A stretch of 7,819 bases of DNA, from contig PWVP01000082.1 in NCBI GenBank assembly GCA_003561815.1, positions 1 through 7,819 on the forward strand. The letters are read 5' to 3'. The stretch is from Campylobacterota bacterium. GTDB taxonomy: Bacteria > Campylobacterota > Campylobacteria > Campylobacterales > SZUA-545. The first letter of the stretch is position 1. The number at the start of each line of letters is the position of its first letter. Positions 1 to 5,422 of the stretch are shown piece after piece. A program made the translations under genes and the position numbers. The notes under the pieces are model-generated. The model worked only from the letters and a program-made list of their open reading frames with translations. It did no database searches and was not told where the DNA came from.

Positions 1-288
1 GAGGCGGTTGATAAAGAGGCTATAAGAGCCCAGCGCGAAGATCAGCATCGCCATACCGAAAAGGAAGATCTCCGCGATACGCAGGGCCACCAGCTGCACC
101 TTCTTCGGATCGCCCCCCATCAGCTCCTTCATAAAGACAAAGAGCTCATAAAAACCAAAGAGAAAGAGCATCAGCGCCACAAAGAGCGAGGCGAAAACCG
201 CCAGCACCACCATGTATTTCAGGCGGAAGATGGCCAGACCCAGCTCCTCTACCATGCGAATCAGGCGTCCTGGCGGGCGGCTATCCAT
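1..288 (-). CDS. UPF0114 (YqhA-type) membrane protein, 3' end cut off
   Basis: The first 96 residues of a small integral membrane protein are present; the C-terminus lies beyond the window edge. After a basic N-terminus (PPGRLIRMVEEL) there are two hydrophobic segments at about residues 28-50 and 68-90. The second (IAEIFLFGMAMLIFALGSY) with the following SLFINRL matches the family pattern of a helix ending in a G-x-Y-x-LFI element. The short charged link KELMGGDPKK separates the helices. UPF0114 proteins usually have about 160-190 residues and three to four helices, so roughly half is visible. Biochemical function is unknown; the location is the inner membrane. The ATG at 286-288 is supported by AAGGAG at 294-299, five bases upstream. 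The gene follows the NifX-like gene on the same strand after 46 bp but has its own extended -10 box in that gap. The family assignment is by recalled pattern, not by alignment. Confidence 0.8.
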   Translation of the reverse strand, partial: MDSRPPGRLIRMVEELGLAIFRLKYMVVLAVFASLFVALMLFLFGFYELFVFMKELMGGDPKKVQLVALRIAEIFLFGMAMLIFALGSYSLFINRL

Positions 289-313
289 ACACTCTCCTTG
301 CGCGGTTTGGGCT

Positions 314-322
314 ATTATAGCA
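314..322 (-). promoter_or_regulatory. Extended -10 promoter for the UPF0114 gene
   Basis: On the minus strand the bases read TGC-TATAAT: a perfect -10 hexamer at 314-319 preceded by the TG of an extended -10. At 17 bp spacing the -35 position (337-342, CCGCCT) does not resemble TTGACA. Transcription would begin near 307, giving a leader of about 18 nt that contains the AAGGAG Shine-Dalgarno. Extended -10 promoters without a -35 box are typical of the housekeeping sigma factor in Campylobacterota. Whether read-through from the upstream gene also contributes cannot be seen. Confidence 0.6.
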
Positions 323-334
323 CCCCGGGCTGAG

Positions 335-730
335 TCAGGCGGCCTGCTTTAAGAAGGCTGATAGGATCTCTTTTGCGCCGCTTTGGCCCTGGATGGCGCT
401 GACGCTAATGCCCGCCTCCTCTAAAACCTGCTTGGTGTTTTTGCACGCTTTAGCGACCACCAGATGGTCACAATCGTGCAGAATCTCCGCCATCACGCGG
501 TGCTCCTCTTTATGTGCGCGCTTCTCTTCGTCGCACTCCTGGCCGGTGTGTTCGTGGTGGCACCCCGCCTCCGCTTCGAGATTGACCCGGGGGTTTTCGC
601 GTAAGCCCTCGAGATTGGCGGTGCGAAACATCCCGCTTCCCTGGATAGTAAAAACCGCGAAGTAGGGGGTGTGTCCGGCGTTTCGAAAAATCTTGAGACT
701 CTCATCGTGAACCGGAACGGCAATCTTCAT
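335..730 (-). CDS. NifX/NifB-fold dinitrogenase iron-molybdenum cofactor family protein
   Basis: A 131-residue soluble protein. The N-terminus MKIAVPVHDESLKIFRNAGH with TPYFAVF is the opening strand-loop-strand of the Nitro_FeMo-Co family (RNase H-like fold shared by NifX, NafY and the NifB C-terminus). The late part fits too: DCDHLVVAKACKNTKQVLEEAGI followed by a C-terminal helix. Family members bind or carry metal-cofactor intermediates. Inserted at residues 57-77 is a metal-ligand-like loop with C57, H58, H59, H61, C66, H73 and H77; C87 and C96 lie further on. No nif gene is visible nearby, so a role in nitrogen fixation is not supported. Stand-alone relatives are common in non-diazotrophs and their job is mostly unknown; handling of a metal or Fe-S cluster is an inference. 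The ATG start has AAAGGA six bases upstream and a TATAAT box about 40 bp upstream. Confidence 0.82.
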   Translation of the reverse strand: MKIAVPVHDESLKIFRNAGHTPYFAVFTIQGSGMFRTANLEGLRENPRVNLEAEAGCHHEHTGQECDEEKRAHKEEHRVMAEILHDCDHLVVAKACKNTKQVLEEAGISVSAIQGQSGAKEILSAFLKQAA

Positions 731-769
731 TAAAGATCCTTTTTATAAGATGGTCTATTTTAGTCTGTA

Positions 770-775
770 ATTATA
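770..775 (-). promoter_or_regulatory. -10 box for the NifX-like gene
   Basis: A perfect TATAAT lies on the minus strand, 40 bp upstream of the NifX-like start codon. There is no TTGACA-like -35 at 17 bp (the hexamer there is CCCAAA). Transcription would start near 763, giving a leader of about 32 nt. Its -35 region (793-798) abuts the candidate -10 of the rightward methyltransferase promoter at 788-793, so polymerase bound to one promoter could hinder the other. The overlap is visible; the competition is inferred. A second, weaker candidate (TAAAAT) lies just downstream. Confidence 0.5.
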
Positions 776-787
776 GCGGTGATTGGG

Positions 788-793
788 TATGAT
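788..793 (+). promoter_or_regulatory. Candidate -10 box for the restriction-modification genes
   Basis: TATGAT matches TATAAT at five of six positions and sits 27 bp before the TTG start of the methyltransferase, giving a leader of about 20 nt. The -35 window (765-770, CTGTAA) matches TTGACA at only three positions. No operator dyad or controller (C) protein gene is visible, so any timing control of the methylase and nuclease would have to come from start-codon strength and translational coupling. Confidence 0.35.
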
Positions 794-820
794 TTGGGCA
801 ATTTTTTCTAAGGCTTCGGC

Positions 821-1678
821 TTGGAGTGTAGACCATTTCTAAAGTGGGTGGGGGGCAAGCGCCAGCTTCTACCTGAGCTCAAACGGCGACTTCCAAAGCG
901 CTTTGAACGCTACCACGAACCCTTCGTAGGCGGTGGTGCGCTCTTTTTTGACCAGCGCCCCCACTTAGCCAGCCTCTATGACAACAACCCCGATCTGATC
1001 GAGCTCTACGGCGTGGTGCGCGATCGGGTTGAGGAGCTGATCGCAGCTCTTTATCGCCACAAGATAGCCCATCAGGAGGGCCGGGAGGCGTACTTCTACC
1101 AAATACGCGATCTCGATCGTGGCGGCGGCCTGGCTGCGCTGGATGCGATCGAGCGCGCAGCGCGTTTCGTCTATCTCAACCGCACCTGCTTTAACGGCGT
1201 ATACCGGGTCAATCGCGAGGGGTTTTTTAATGTCCCCTATGGCCGCTACAAAAACCCGCTCATCTGCGATGAGCCCAATCTGCGCGCCTGCTCTGAAGCG
1301 CTTAAGCACGCGACGCTCAGTCACGGTGACTTTGAGCAGGTGCTAGATGGGGCGCAGCCGGGGGATTTTGTCTATTTCGATCCGCCCTATGTGCCGCTAA
1401 GTGCCACGGCCAACTTCACCGGCTATACCGCTGGCGGCTTTGATGAGTCGATGCAGCTGCGTTTGCGCGATGTGTGCGATCGCCTCGGCCAGAAGGGGGT
1501 TTTCGTGATGCTCTCCAACTCCAGCGCCAAATGGGTGATCGAGACCTACAGGGCAGGTGGCTACAAAGTCGAAAAGGTCAAAGCGACCCGCGCGATCAAC
1601 GCCCACGGCCACAAGCGCGGTGCGATCAACGAAGTGATTGTGCGAAACTACACCCGAAACGGCCTGCTTCATGGGTGA
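821..1678 (+). CDS. Dam/DpnM-type DNA adenine (N6) methyltransferase
   Basis: A 285-residue class alpha (D12) adenine methyltransferase that transfers a methyl group from S-adenosylmethionine to adenine N6. In order: FLKWVGGKRQLLPEL (residues 6-20) and EPFVGGGALFF (33-43), which form the SAM site; LNRTCFNGVYRVNREGFF and NVPYG (119-140), a Dam/DpnM hallmark in the target-recognition part; the catalytic DPPY at 187-190 within DFVYFDPPYVPLS; and the closing RGAINEVIVRNY. Dam, DpnM and MboI-type relatives modify GATC, so GATC is the likely target, though specificity cannot be proved from sequence. The start is TTG: an in-frame TAA at 809-811 rules out anything upstream, the conserved FLKW block begins at residue 6, and AAGG at 810-813 provides a weak Shine-Dalgarno. 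A G6 run (850-855) falls in the first motif. The downstream nuclease gene overlaps the last 8 bp, making a type II restriction-modification pair the best reading. Confidence 0.93.
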   Translation: MECRPFLKWVGGKRQLLPELKRRLPKRFERYHEPFVGGGALFFDQRPHLASLYDNNPDLIELYGVVRDRVEELIAALYRHKIAHQEGREAYFYQIRDLDRGGGLAALDAIERAARFVYLNRTCFNGVYRVNREGFFNVPYGRYKNPLICDEPNLRACSEALKHATLSHGDFEQVLDGAQPGDFVYFDPPYVPLSATANFTGYTAGGFDESMQLRLRDVCDRLGQKGVFVMLSNSSAKWVIETYRAGGYKVEKVKATRAINAHGHKRGAINEVIVRNYTRNGLLHG

Positions 1679-2177
1679 TGGGCTTTATGCTAACCACACC
1701 GGCAATCAGCTTGAGCGCACCGTGCGCGATCTCTTCAGTGCAGCCGGCTTTACCCTGATGCGCCATCGTGACTATGAGGTGGCACGCACGGGGCTTTTGG
1801 GTGCGACGATCGGTGAGGATCTGCTGCTGAGCGATGTGCCCTATACCAGCATCTACGGCCATAGCGGCAAAACCGAGTTTCTTGCCCTCTCAAAGCGGCT
1901 GGGGCTCAATATGCGTATCGAGTGTAAATGGCAGCAATCCAGCGGCTCGGTGGATGAGAAGCTCCCCTATCTCTATCTCAACTGCCTGGAGGCGATGCCT
2001 GAAGAGCAGATTCTGATCGTGATTGATGGGGAGGGGTTTAAGCCCGGCGCGAAAAACTGGCTGCGTGAGGCGGTGGCGCAGCAGCGCTACCGCAGTGAGG
2101 CCAATGCGCACAAGCTGATTCGGGTGCAGAGTCTGGTGGAGTTTATCACCTGGGCCAACCGGACCCTACGGGTTTAA
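1671..2177 (+). CDS. Small PD-(D/E)XK nuclease, probable type II restriction endonuclease partner
   Basis: A 168-residue soluble protein. The opening NHTGNQLERTVRDLFSAAGF (residues 8-27) is the helical G-N-x-L-E start found in several restriction-type nucleases. The core is KTEFLALSKRLGLNMRIECKW: acidic E69 on the first strand, then E84-C85-K86 as the E-x-K of a PD-(D/E)XK active site, with Q88/Q89 after it. SGSVDEKLPYLYLNCLE and ILIVIDGEG (114-122) complete an alpha/beta core. Metal-dependent DNA cleavage is expected. The ATG at 1671 overlaps the methyltransferase stop region by 8 bp; there is no clear Shine-Dalgarno, so coupling to the upstream gene is likely. A TTG at 1638 would add 11 residues lying inside methylase code and is less likely. 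It is short beside the roughly 280-residue DpnII/MboI enzymes and does not obviously belong to them. An alternative is a homing or repair-type nuclease. The 3' end overlaps the convergent kinase gene by 12 bp. Confidence 0.75.
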   Translation: MGDGLYANHTGNQLERTVRDLFSAAGFTLMRHRDYEVARTGLLGATIGEDLLLSDVPYTSIYGHSGKTEFLALSKRLGLNMRIECKWQQSSGSVDEKLPYLYLNCLEAMPEEQILIVIDGEGFKPGAKNWLREAVAQQRYRSEANAHKLIRVQSLVEFITWANRTLRV

Positions 2178-3314
2178 AACCAGCGTAAAGCGCGCCCCGA
2201 TGCGCCGATCGCCCTCGTATCGGTTCTCGATGGTAAGATGGCCGTTAAAGCACTCTTTGAGAATAATGCGACAGAGGTAGAGCCCAAACCCGCTCCCTTT
2301 GGGCTTGGTGGTGAGGTAGGGCTCGCCTAGCCGATCGATGAGTGTCTCATCGATCCCCCCGGCACAATCATCGACATGAATGCAGGTTCTCTCACCGCTC
2401 TGCTCAGCACACAGGGTGACGATCTGTGTTTTCTGCGGGTTCTCTTCGTAGGCGTCGCGGGCGTTGGCGATGAGGTTGATGAGCACCTGTTTGAGCTGGT
2501 TTTTTAGCCCCTCGATCACGATCGTTGGTGCGATTTTATTCTCCAGTGCGATGTCGCGCTGGGCCAGCTGGGCGCCAAAGAGCACTCGTATTTTCTCGGC
2601 GCTTTCGTGCAGATTGATACGCTCTGGCGCGCGATCGGGGCGGAAAAAGCCGGAGAAGTCGCTGATGGTGCTGCTCATATGATCGGTCTGGGTGTCGATC
2701 AGGTTGAGGCTGGCTAGCAGCTTGGCCGCATCGAGGTTGCCCAGCTCGTGGCGCATACTCAGATCCATCGTCGCACTTTTGATGGCACTGATGGGTTGCT
2801 TCCACTGGTGGGCAATCGCGCCGATCATCTCCCCCATCACCGCCATCTTTGACTGCTGGATCAGTACCCGCTCTTGATACTTCTGCTCCTCCTGGGCGGT
2901 TTTAAGATCGGTGACATCGGAGACGGTGGTGATCTTGTAAGGTCCGCCTTCGATCCCCTCCAGCCGCGCGGCGGTGGCGTAGATGGTGATGGGGGTGCCA
3001 TCTTTACGCAGCACGGTCCACTCGGTGGCGATCTCGTGAGTGCCTGATAGAAAGTCATCGTGGAGTTTCTTGAGTGCTTCGTGGTGCTCAGGCGGGACGA
3101 CCATCGTAAAGGGGTGGCCGATCAGCTCCGGTTCGCTGTAGCCGTAGATGGCGCAGTAGGCGCGGTTGACCCGCACATAGCGGTAATCGGGGGCGGTGAC
3201 ACAGATGCCCACCTCTGTGGTGTTAAAGATGGCCGCCACCAGCCGATCGAGGCAGAGAGTGGCGTTGCTGCGGCCCTGTCGTTTGCGAAACCCCCTCTGG
3301 CGCATCAGCCCCAT
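2166..3314 (-). CDS. Soluble PAS-domain sensor histidine kinase
   Basis: A 382-residue kinase with no membrane segment or signal peptide, so it should sense a cytoplasmic cue. A single PAS domain spans about residues 22-136 (IFNTTEVGICVTAPDYRYVRVN, then GYSEPELIGH, WTVLRKDGTPI, and the PAC-like end YKITTVSDVTD). A short coiled linker leads to the H-box MIGAIAHQWKQPIS with phospho-acceptor H169. The ATP-binding domain follows: N-box QVLINLIANARDAY (N284), G1 region DDCAGGI (315-321), F-box EPYLTTK (331-337) and G2 GSGFGLYLC (340-348). In G1 the usual D-N is D316-C317. No ligand for the PAS domain can be named, although a bound cofactor or redox signal is typical of the class. The ATG start is backed by GGAGGA about five bases upstream. 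It lies 73 bp downstream of the rod-like gene on the same strand; no response regulator is in the window, so the partner is encoded elsewhere. Confidence 0.92.
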   Translation of the reverse strand: MGLMRQRGFRKRQGRSNATLCLDRLVAAIFNTTEVGICVTAPDYRYVRVNRAYCAIYGYSEPELIGHPFTMVVPPEHHEALKKLHDDFLSGTHEIATEWTVLRKDGTPITIYATAARLEGIEGGPYKITTVSDVTDLKTAQEEQKYQERVLIQQSKMAVMGEMIGAIAHQWKQPISAIKSATMDLSMRHELGNLDAAKLLASLNLIDTQTDHMSSTISDFSGFFRPDRAPERINLHESAEKIRVLFGAQLAQRDIALENKIAPTIVIEGLKNQLKQVLINLIANARDAYEENPQKTQIVTLCAEQSGERTCIHVDDCAGGIDETLIDRLGEPYLTTKPKGSGFGLYLCRIILKECFNGHLTIENRYEGDRRIGARFTLVLNP

Positions 3315-3351
3315 CTGTCTCCTCCCTGTCGATGTGCGAAACGATCAGGTA

Positions 3352-3357
3352 ATTCTA
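3352..3357 (-). promoter_or_regulatory. Possible -10 box for the histidine kinase gene
   Basis: TAGAAT on the minus strand (five of six to TATAAT) lies in the 73-bp gap ahead of the kinase, 38 bp before its start codon. No -35 match is present. It would give the kinase its own promoter in addition to possible read-through from the rod-like gene; no hairpin-plus-T-run terminator is visible in the gap to prevent read-through. Confidence 0.3.
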
Positions 3358-3387
3358 ACCAAAAAGGCGATTAGGGGTGGTGCTTTA

Positions 3388-3672
3388 TCAGGCTTTGATA
3401 TTGAGCAGTGTGCCCAGCATCTGATCCTGGGTCTGAATCACCGGCTTGTTGGCCTCGTGGCCACGCTGGATCGTGATCTGATCGGTCGTGTCGGCGGCCA
3501 GATCGCTCTGCGTCTGACTCTCGCGTGTCTGGGCGACTACACCGGCGGGTGCCTGTTCGTTGAGTGTCGTCTCACGACGGGCAAACCCCTCGGTGTTGAC
3601 ATTGGCGACATTGTGGGCGTTGGTGTTGGCCCAGGATTGGTGGGCCATCATGGATGAAGCGTTCACCTGCAC
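3388..3672 (-). CDS. Miniature flagellar basal-body rod/hook-type protein
   Basis: A 94-residue protein made almost only of the two terminal segments that flank full-size axial flagellar proteins (FlgB, FlgC, FlgE, FlgG). Residues 1-31 hold the N-terminal rod motif (ANTNAHNVANVNTEGFARRE, like the family ANNVANxNTxGF). Residues 68-94 (GHEANKPVIQTQDQMLGTLL then NIKA) resemble the C-terminal coiled segment. The middle is a short, polar Q/T-rich link rather than a globular domain. Full-size relatives have about 130-400 residues. In axial proteins these ends pack together as the D0 coiled coil; here they could make a minimal D0 subunit or an adaptor, which is inference. Small proteins of this build are often labelled FlgE-like or basal-body rod protein in Campylobacterota. 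The start is GTG, firmly fixed by AAGGAGGT six bases upstream. The kinase gene follows 73 bp downstream. Confidence 0.78.
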   Translation of the reverse strand: MQVNASSMMAHQSWANTNAHNVANVNTEGFARRETTLNEQAPAGVVAQTRESQTQSDLAADTTDQITIQRGHEANKPVIQTQDQMLGTLLNIKA

Positions 3673-3700
3673 TGTAAACCTCCTTTTGGGGTGTGCGTCT

Positions 3701-3706
3701 ATCTTA
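3701..3706 (-). promoter_or_regulatory. Candidate -10 box for the rod-like gene
   Basis: TAAGAT on the minus strand matches TATAAT at five of six positions, 28 bp before the GTG start. Transcription would begin near 3694. No -35 box fits at 16-18 bp. I looked for the sigma-54 (TGGCAC-N5-TTGCA) and sigma-28 (TAAA-N15-GCCGATAA) patterns that drive many flagellar genes and found neither in a convincing form. Confidence 0.35.
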
Positions 3707-3795
3707 ACAGATCAAGCTGACCGGATTCTGAAACTGATGCCGAATCTTTAAGCGGGTGAGCTAAAGCGCCTGTTGTGAAATCGTGGTAGTCTTTC

Positions 3796-3807
3796 GGTTT
3801 TAAAACC
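3796..3807 (+). repeat. 12-bp perfect palindrome upstream of the chemoreceptor gene
   Basis: GGTTTTAAAACC is a perfect palindrome ending 22 bp before the chemoreceptor ATG, in the 157-bp region between the divergent rod-like and chemoreceptor genes. It could be an operator, or its TTTTAAAA core could form part of the promoter; the sequence does not decide between these. The rest of this divergent region shows no second copy of the palindrome. Confidence 0.45.
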
Positions 3808-3829
3808 CATAACTCAACAGGTGGATCCA

Positions 3830-5422
3830 ATGCGTGCCCTCTCCCTTCGTGTGACCGCTTTTCTTGTGATTTTGCTGGTGCTGCTTGCGCTGGCGGTTTT
3901 GTATCTTATCGCTTCAAACGGCCTGAAGTCGCTTGAGGGTAGCTACCATGAGAGTGCCCAGGTGGCCCAGACACAGTCATCGATTCAGAAGCTCATCGGC
4001 GGTGGGCTGCTTTTTAATAGTGCCCGTGGCGTGCGTTTCGCTAATCCGGGTGACGATCGCGCACTCAACACGATGCATCAGGGGTATGAGGAGGCGAGTG
4101 AGCAGGCGGCGGCTCTGGCGGCGCTCGATCCGGCGCTCTTTTCGCAGGTGGAGGAGAGCTGGAAGCGGTTTGAGCAGCAGGCGGCTTCACTTCTAGCCGC
4201 CGCTGTGGCCGGGCCGATGCGATCAGAGCAGATGCCGCCGATGCTCGCTGCCTGGCGGGATCTGAAGTTTCCGCTGGAGGAGAAGCTAGAGGGAGTCGAG
4301 GCGCAGCTGGTGGAGATTACCGCCCGTTATGAGGCGCAGATGCAGCGCACAAGCCGCACGATCGTTTTGACGGTGGTGCTGGCGGCTGTGCTGATTGTGG
4401 CGCTGGTGCTCTTTCTGGCGGCGATGGCGCGCAGCGCCTTTAACCGTATGGAGCAGATCGGCGCTCAGCTGGCGAGCAAAGGCGAGGGGGATCTGCGGAT
4501 GCGTCTGCCAGGTGATGGCGTGGCGGAGTATGCGGCTGTGGCGGGCCACTTTAACGCCTTTTTAGGAAAGACCCAGGAGATTGTCAAGGCTTCGATCGAA
4601 GGGGTGCGGGAGAACGCCTCAATCGCCGCTGAGCTTTCGGCAACCGCTACGGCGATCGGACGCCAGAGCGAAGAGGGGATGGGCGAGGTTAATCGCGTCG
4701 CTAAAGAGGCCAAAACCACCAGCGCAGGGATCGATGAGGCGGCCCGGCAGGTGCTCGAAGATAGCCGCGCCCTTCAGAAAGCAGCAGGCGCTCTGAGCCG
4801 ATCGGCTAGCGATGTGCGGGGGCTTTTGACCCACTTCGGTGAGGCGGCACATCAGGAGGCGGAGCTGAGCGAGCGGCTAGAGCGGCTCTCGGCCGATGCG
4901 GATCAGGTGCGAACCGTTCTGGGCGCGATCGGTGAGATTGCCGATCAGACCAACCTGCTCGCGCTCAATGCGGCGATCGAGGCGGCTAGAGCCGGTGAGC
5001 ATGGGCGCGGCTTCTCGGTGGTGGCCGATGAGGTGCGCAAACTGGCCGAGCGAACCCAGAAGAGCCTGAGCGAGAGTGATGCGACGGTGAGCACGATACT
5101 CCAGTCCGTCTCCGATCTGGCCGAGAGCATCCGCCACAACAGCCAGCTCATGGGCAAACTGGAGGGCACCACCAAAGAGGTGGAGGGCAGCCTGGAGGAG
5201 TCGATCGCCGCTATCGGTGACGCCTCCAAGGCGAGTCAGCGAAACGCCCAAGGGATTGTCGATCAGGCCAAAGGGGTTGGTCAGATCGCCCAGGGTGTGG
5301 AGCTGATCTCTCAGCGGTTTGGCTCCGCGGCGCGCAGTGTGGAGGAGATTGCCGCGGCGGCGGAGCATCTGCACGCCACGACAGCCCGCCTGAGTGATAA
5401 CATGAACCGCTTTAAGGTTTAG
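3830..5422 (+). CDS. Methyl-accepting chemotaxis protein (transmembrane chemoreceptor)
   Basis: A 530-residue chemoreceptor. TM1 spans about residues 8-28. A periplasmic region of about 145 residues (31-176) follows, predicted largely helical, with GGGLLFNSARGVRFANPGDD at 57-76; this size fits a four-helix-bundle sensor. TM2 is about 177-199. A HAMP-like linker follows, then a long coiled coil whose signalling tip, EIADQTNLLALNAAIEAARA (369-388) with GEHGRGFSVVADEVRKLAER, is the near-invariant contact site for CheA and CheW. The receptor ends SDNMNRFKV with no CheR/CheB-docking pentapeptide. It should bind or sense a periplasmic cue and steer flagellar rotation; the ligand is unknown. ATG at 3830 is preferred over the in-frame GTG at 3821 because AGGTGGA (3818-3824) is correctly spaced for the ATG and nothing suitable precedes the GTG. 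The gene is divergent from the rod-like gene and its 3' end overlaps the antiporter gene by 11 bp. Confidence 0.95.
   Translation: MRALSLRVTAFLVILLVLLALAVLYLIASNGLKSLEGSYHESAQVAQTQSSIQKLIGGGLLFNSARGVRFANPGDDRALNTMHQGYEEASEQAAALAALDPALFSQVEESWKRFEQQAASLLAAAVAGPMRSEQMPPMLAAWRDLKFPLEEKLEGVEAQLVEITARYEAQMQRTSRTIVLTVVLAAVLIVALVLFLAAMARSAFNRMEQIGAQLASKGEGDLRMRLPGDGVAEYAAVAGHFNAFLGKTQEIVKASIEGVRENASIAAELSATATAIGRQSEEGMGEVNRVAKEAKTTSAGIDEAARQVLEDSRALQKAAGALSRSASDVRGLLTHFGEAAHQEAELSERLERLSADADQVRTVLGAIGEIADQTNLLALNAAIEAARAGEHGRGFSVVADEVRKLAERTQKSLSESDATVSTILQSVSDLAESIRHNSQLMGKLEGTTKEVEGSLEESIAAIGDASKASQRNAQGIVDQAKGVGQIAQGVELISQRFGSAARSVEEIAAAAEHLHATTARLSDNMNRFKV

Noticed and set aside
393..665. 90-residue plus-strand frame opposite the NifX-like gene
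   Set aside because: The minus-strand frame has a recognisable family fold, a Shine-Dalgarno and a promoter; this frame has none.
1638..1670. Upstream TTG start for the nuclease
   Set aside because: It would add residues encoded only by the methylase's conserved C-terminal code; the ATG at 1671 is directly before the G-N-x-L-E start of the fold.
2150..2240. Rho-independent terminator between the nuclease and kinase genes
   Set aside because: No GC-rich stem followed by a T-run is visible on either strand; the coding regions overlap.
3762..3788. Sigma-28-like promoter before the chemoreceptor (TAAAG then GAAATCG)
   Set aside because: The -10 half does not match GCCGATAA and the spacing is off, so I did not list it.
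3821..3829. GTG start for the chemoreceptor
   Set aside because: No ribosome site precedes it, whereas AGGTGGA is well placed for the ATG at 3830.
4877..5374. 165-residue open frame on the minus strand
   Set aside because: It is the antisense of the most conserved part of the chemoreceptor signalling domain; the opposite frame clearly carries the real protein.
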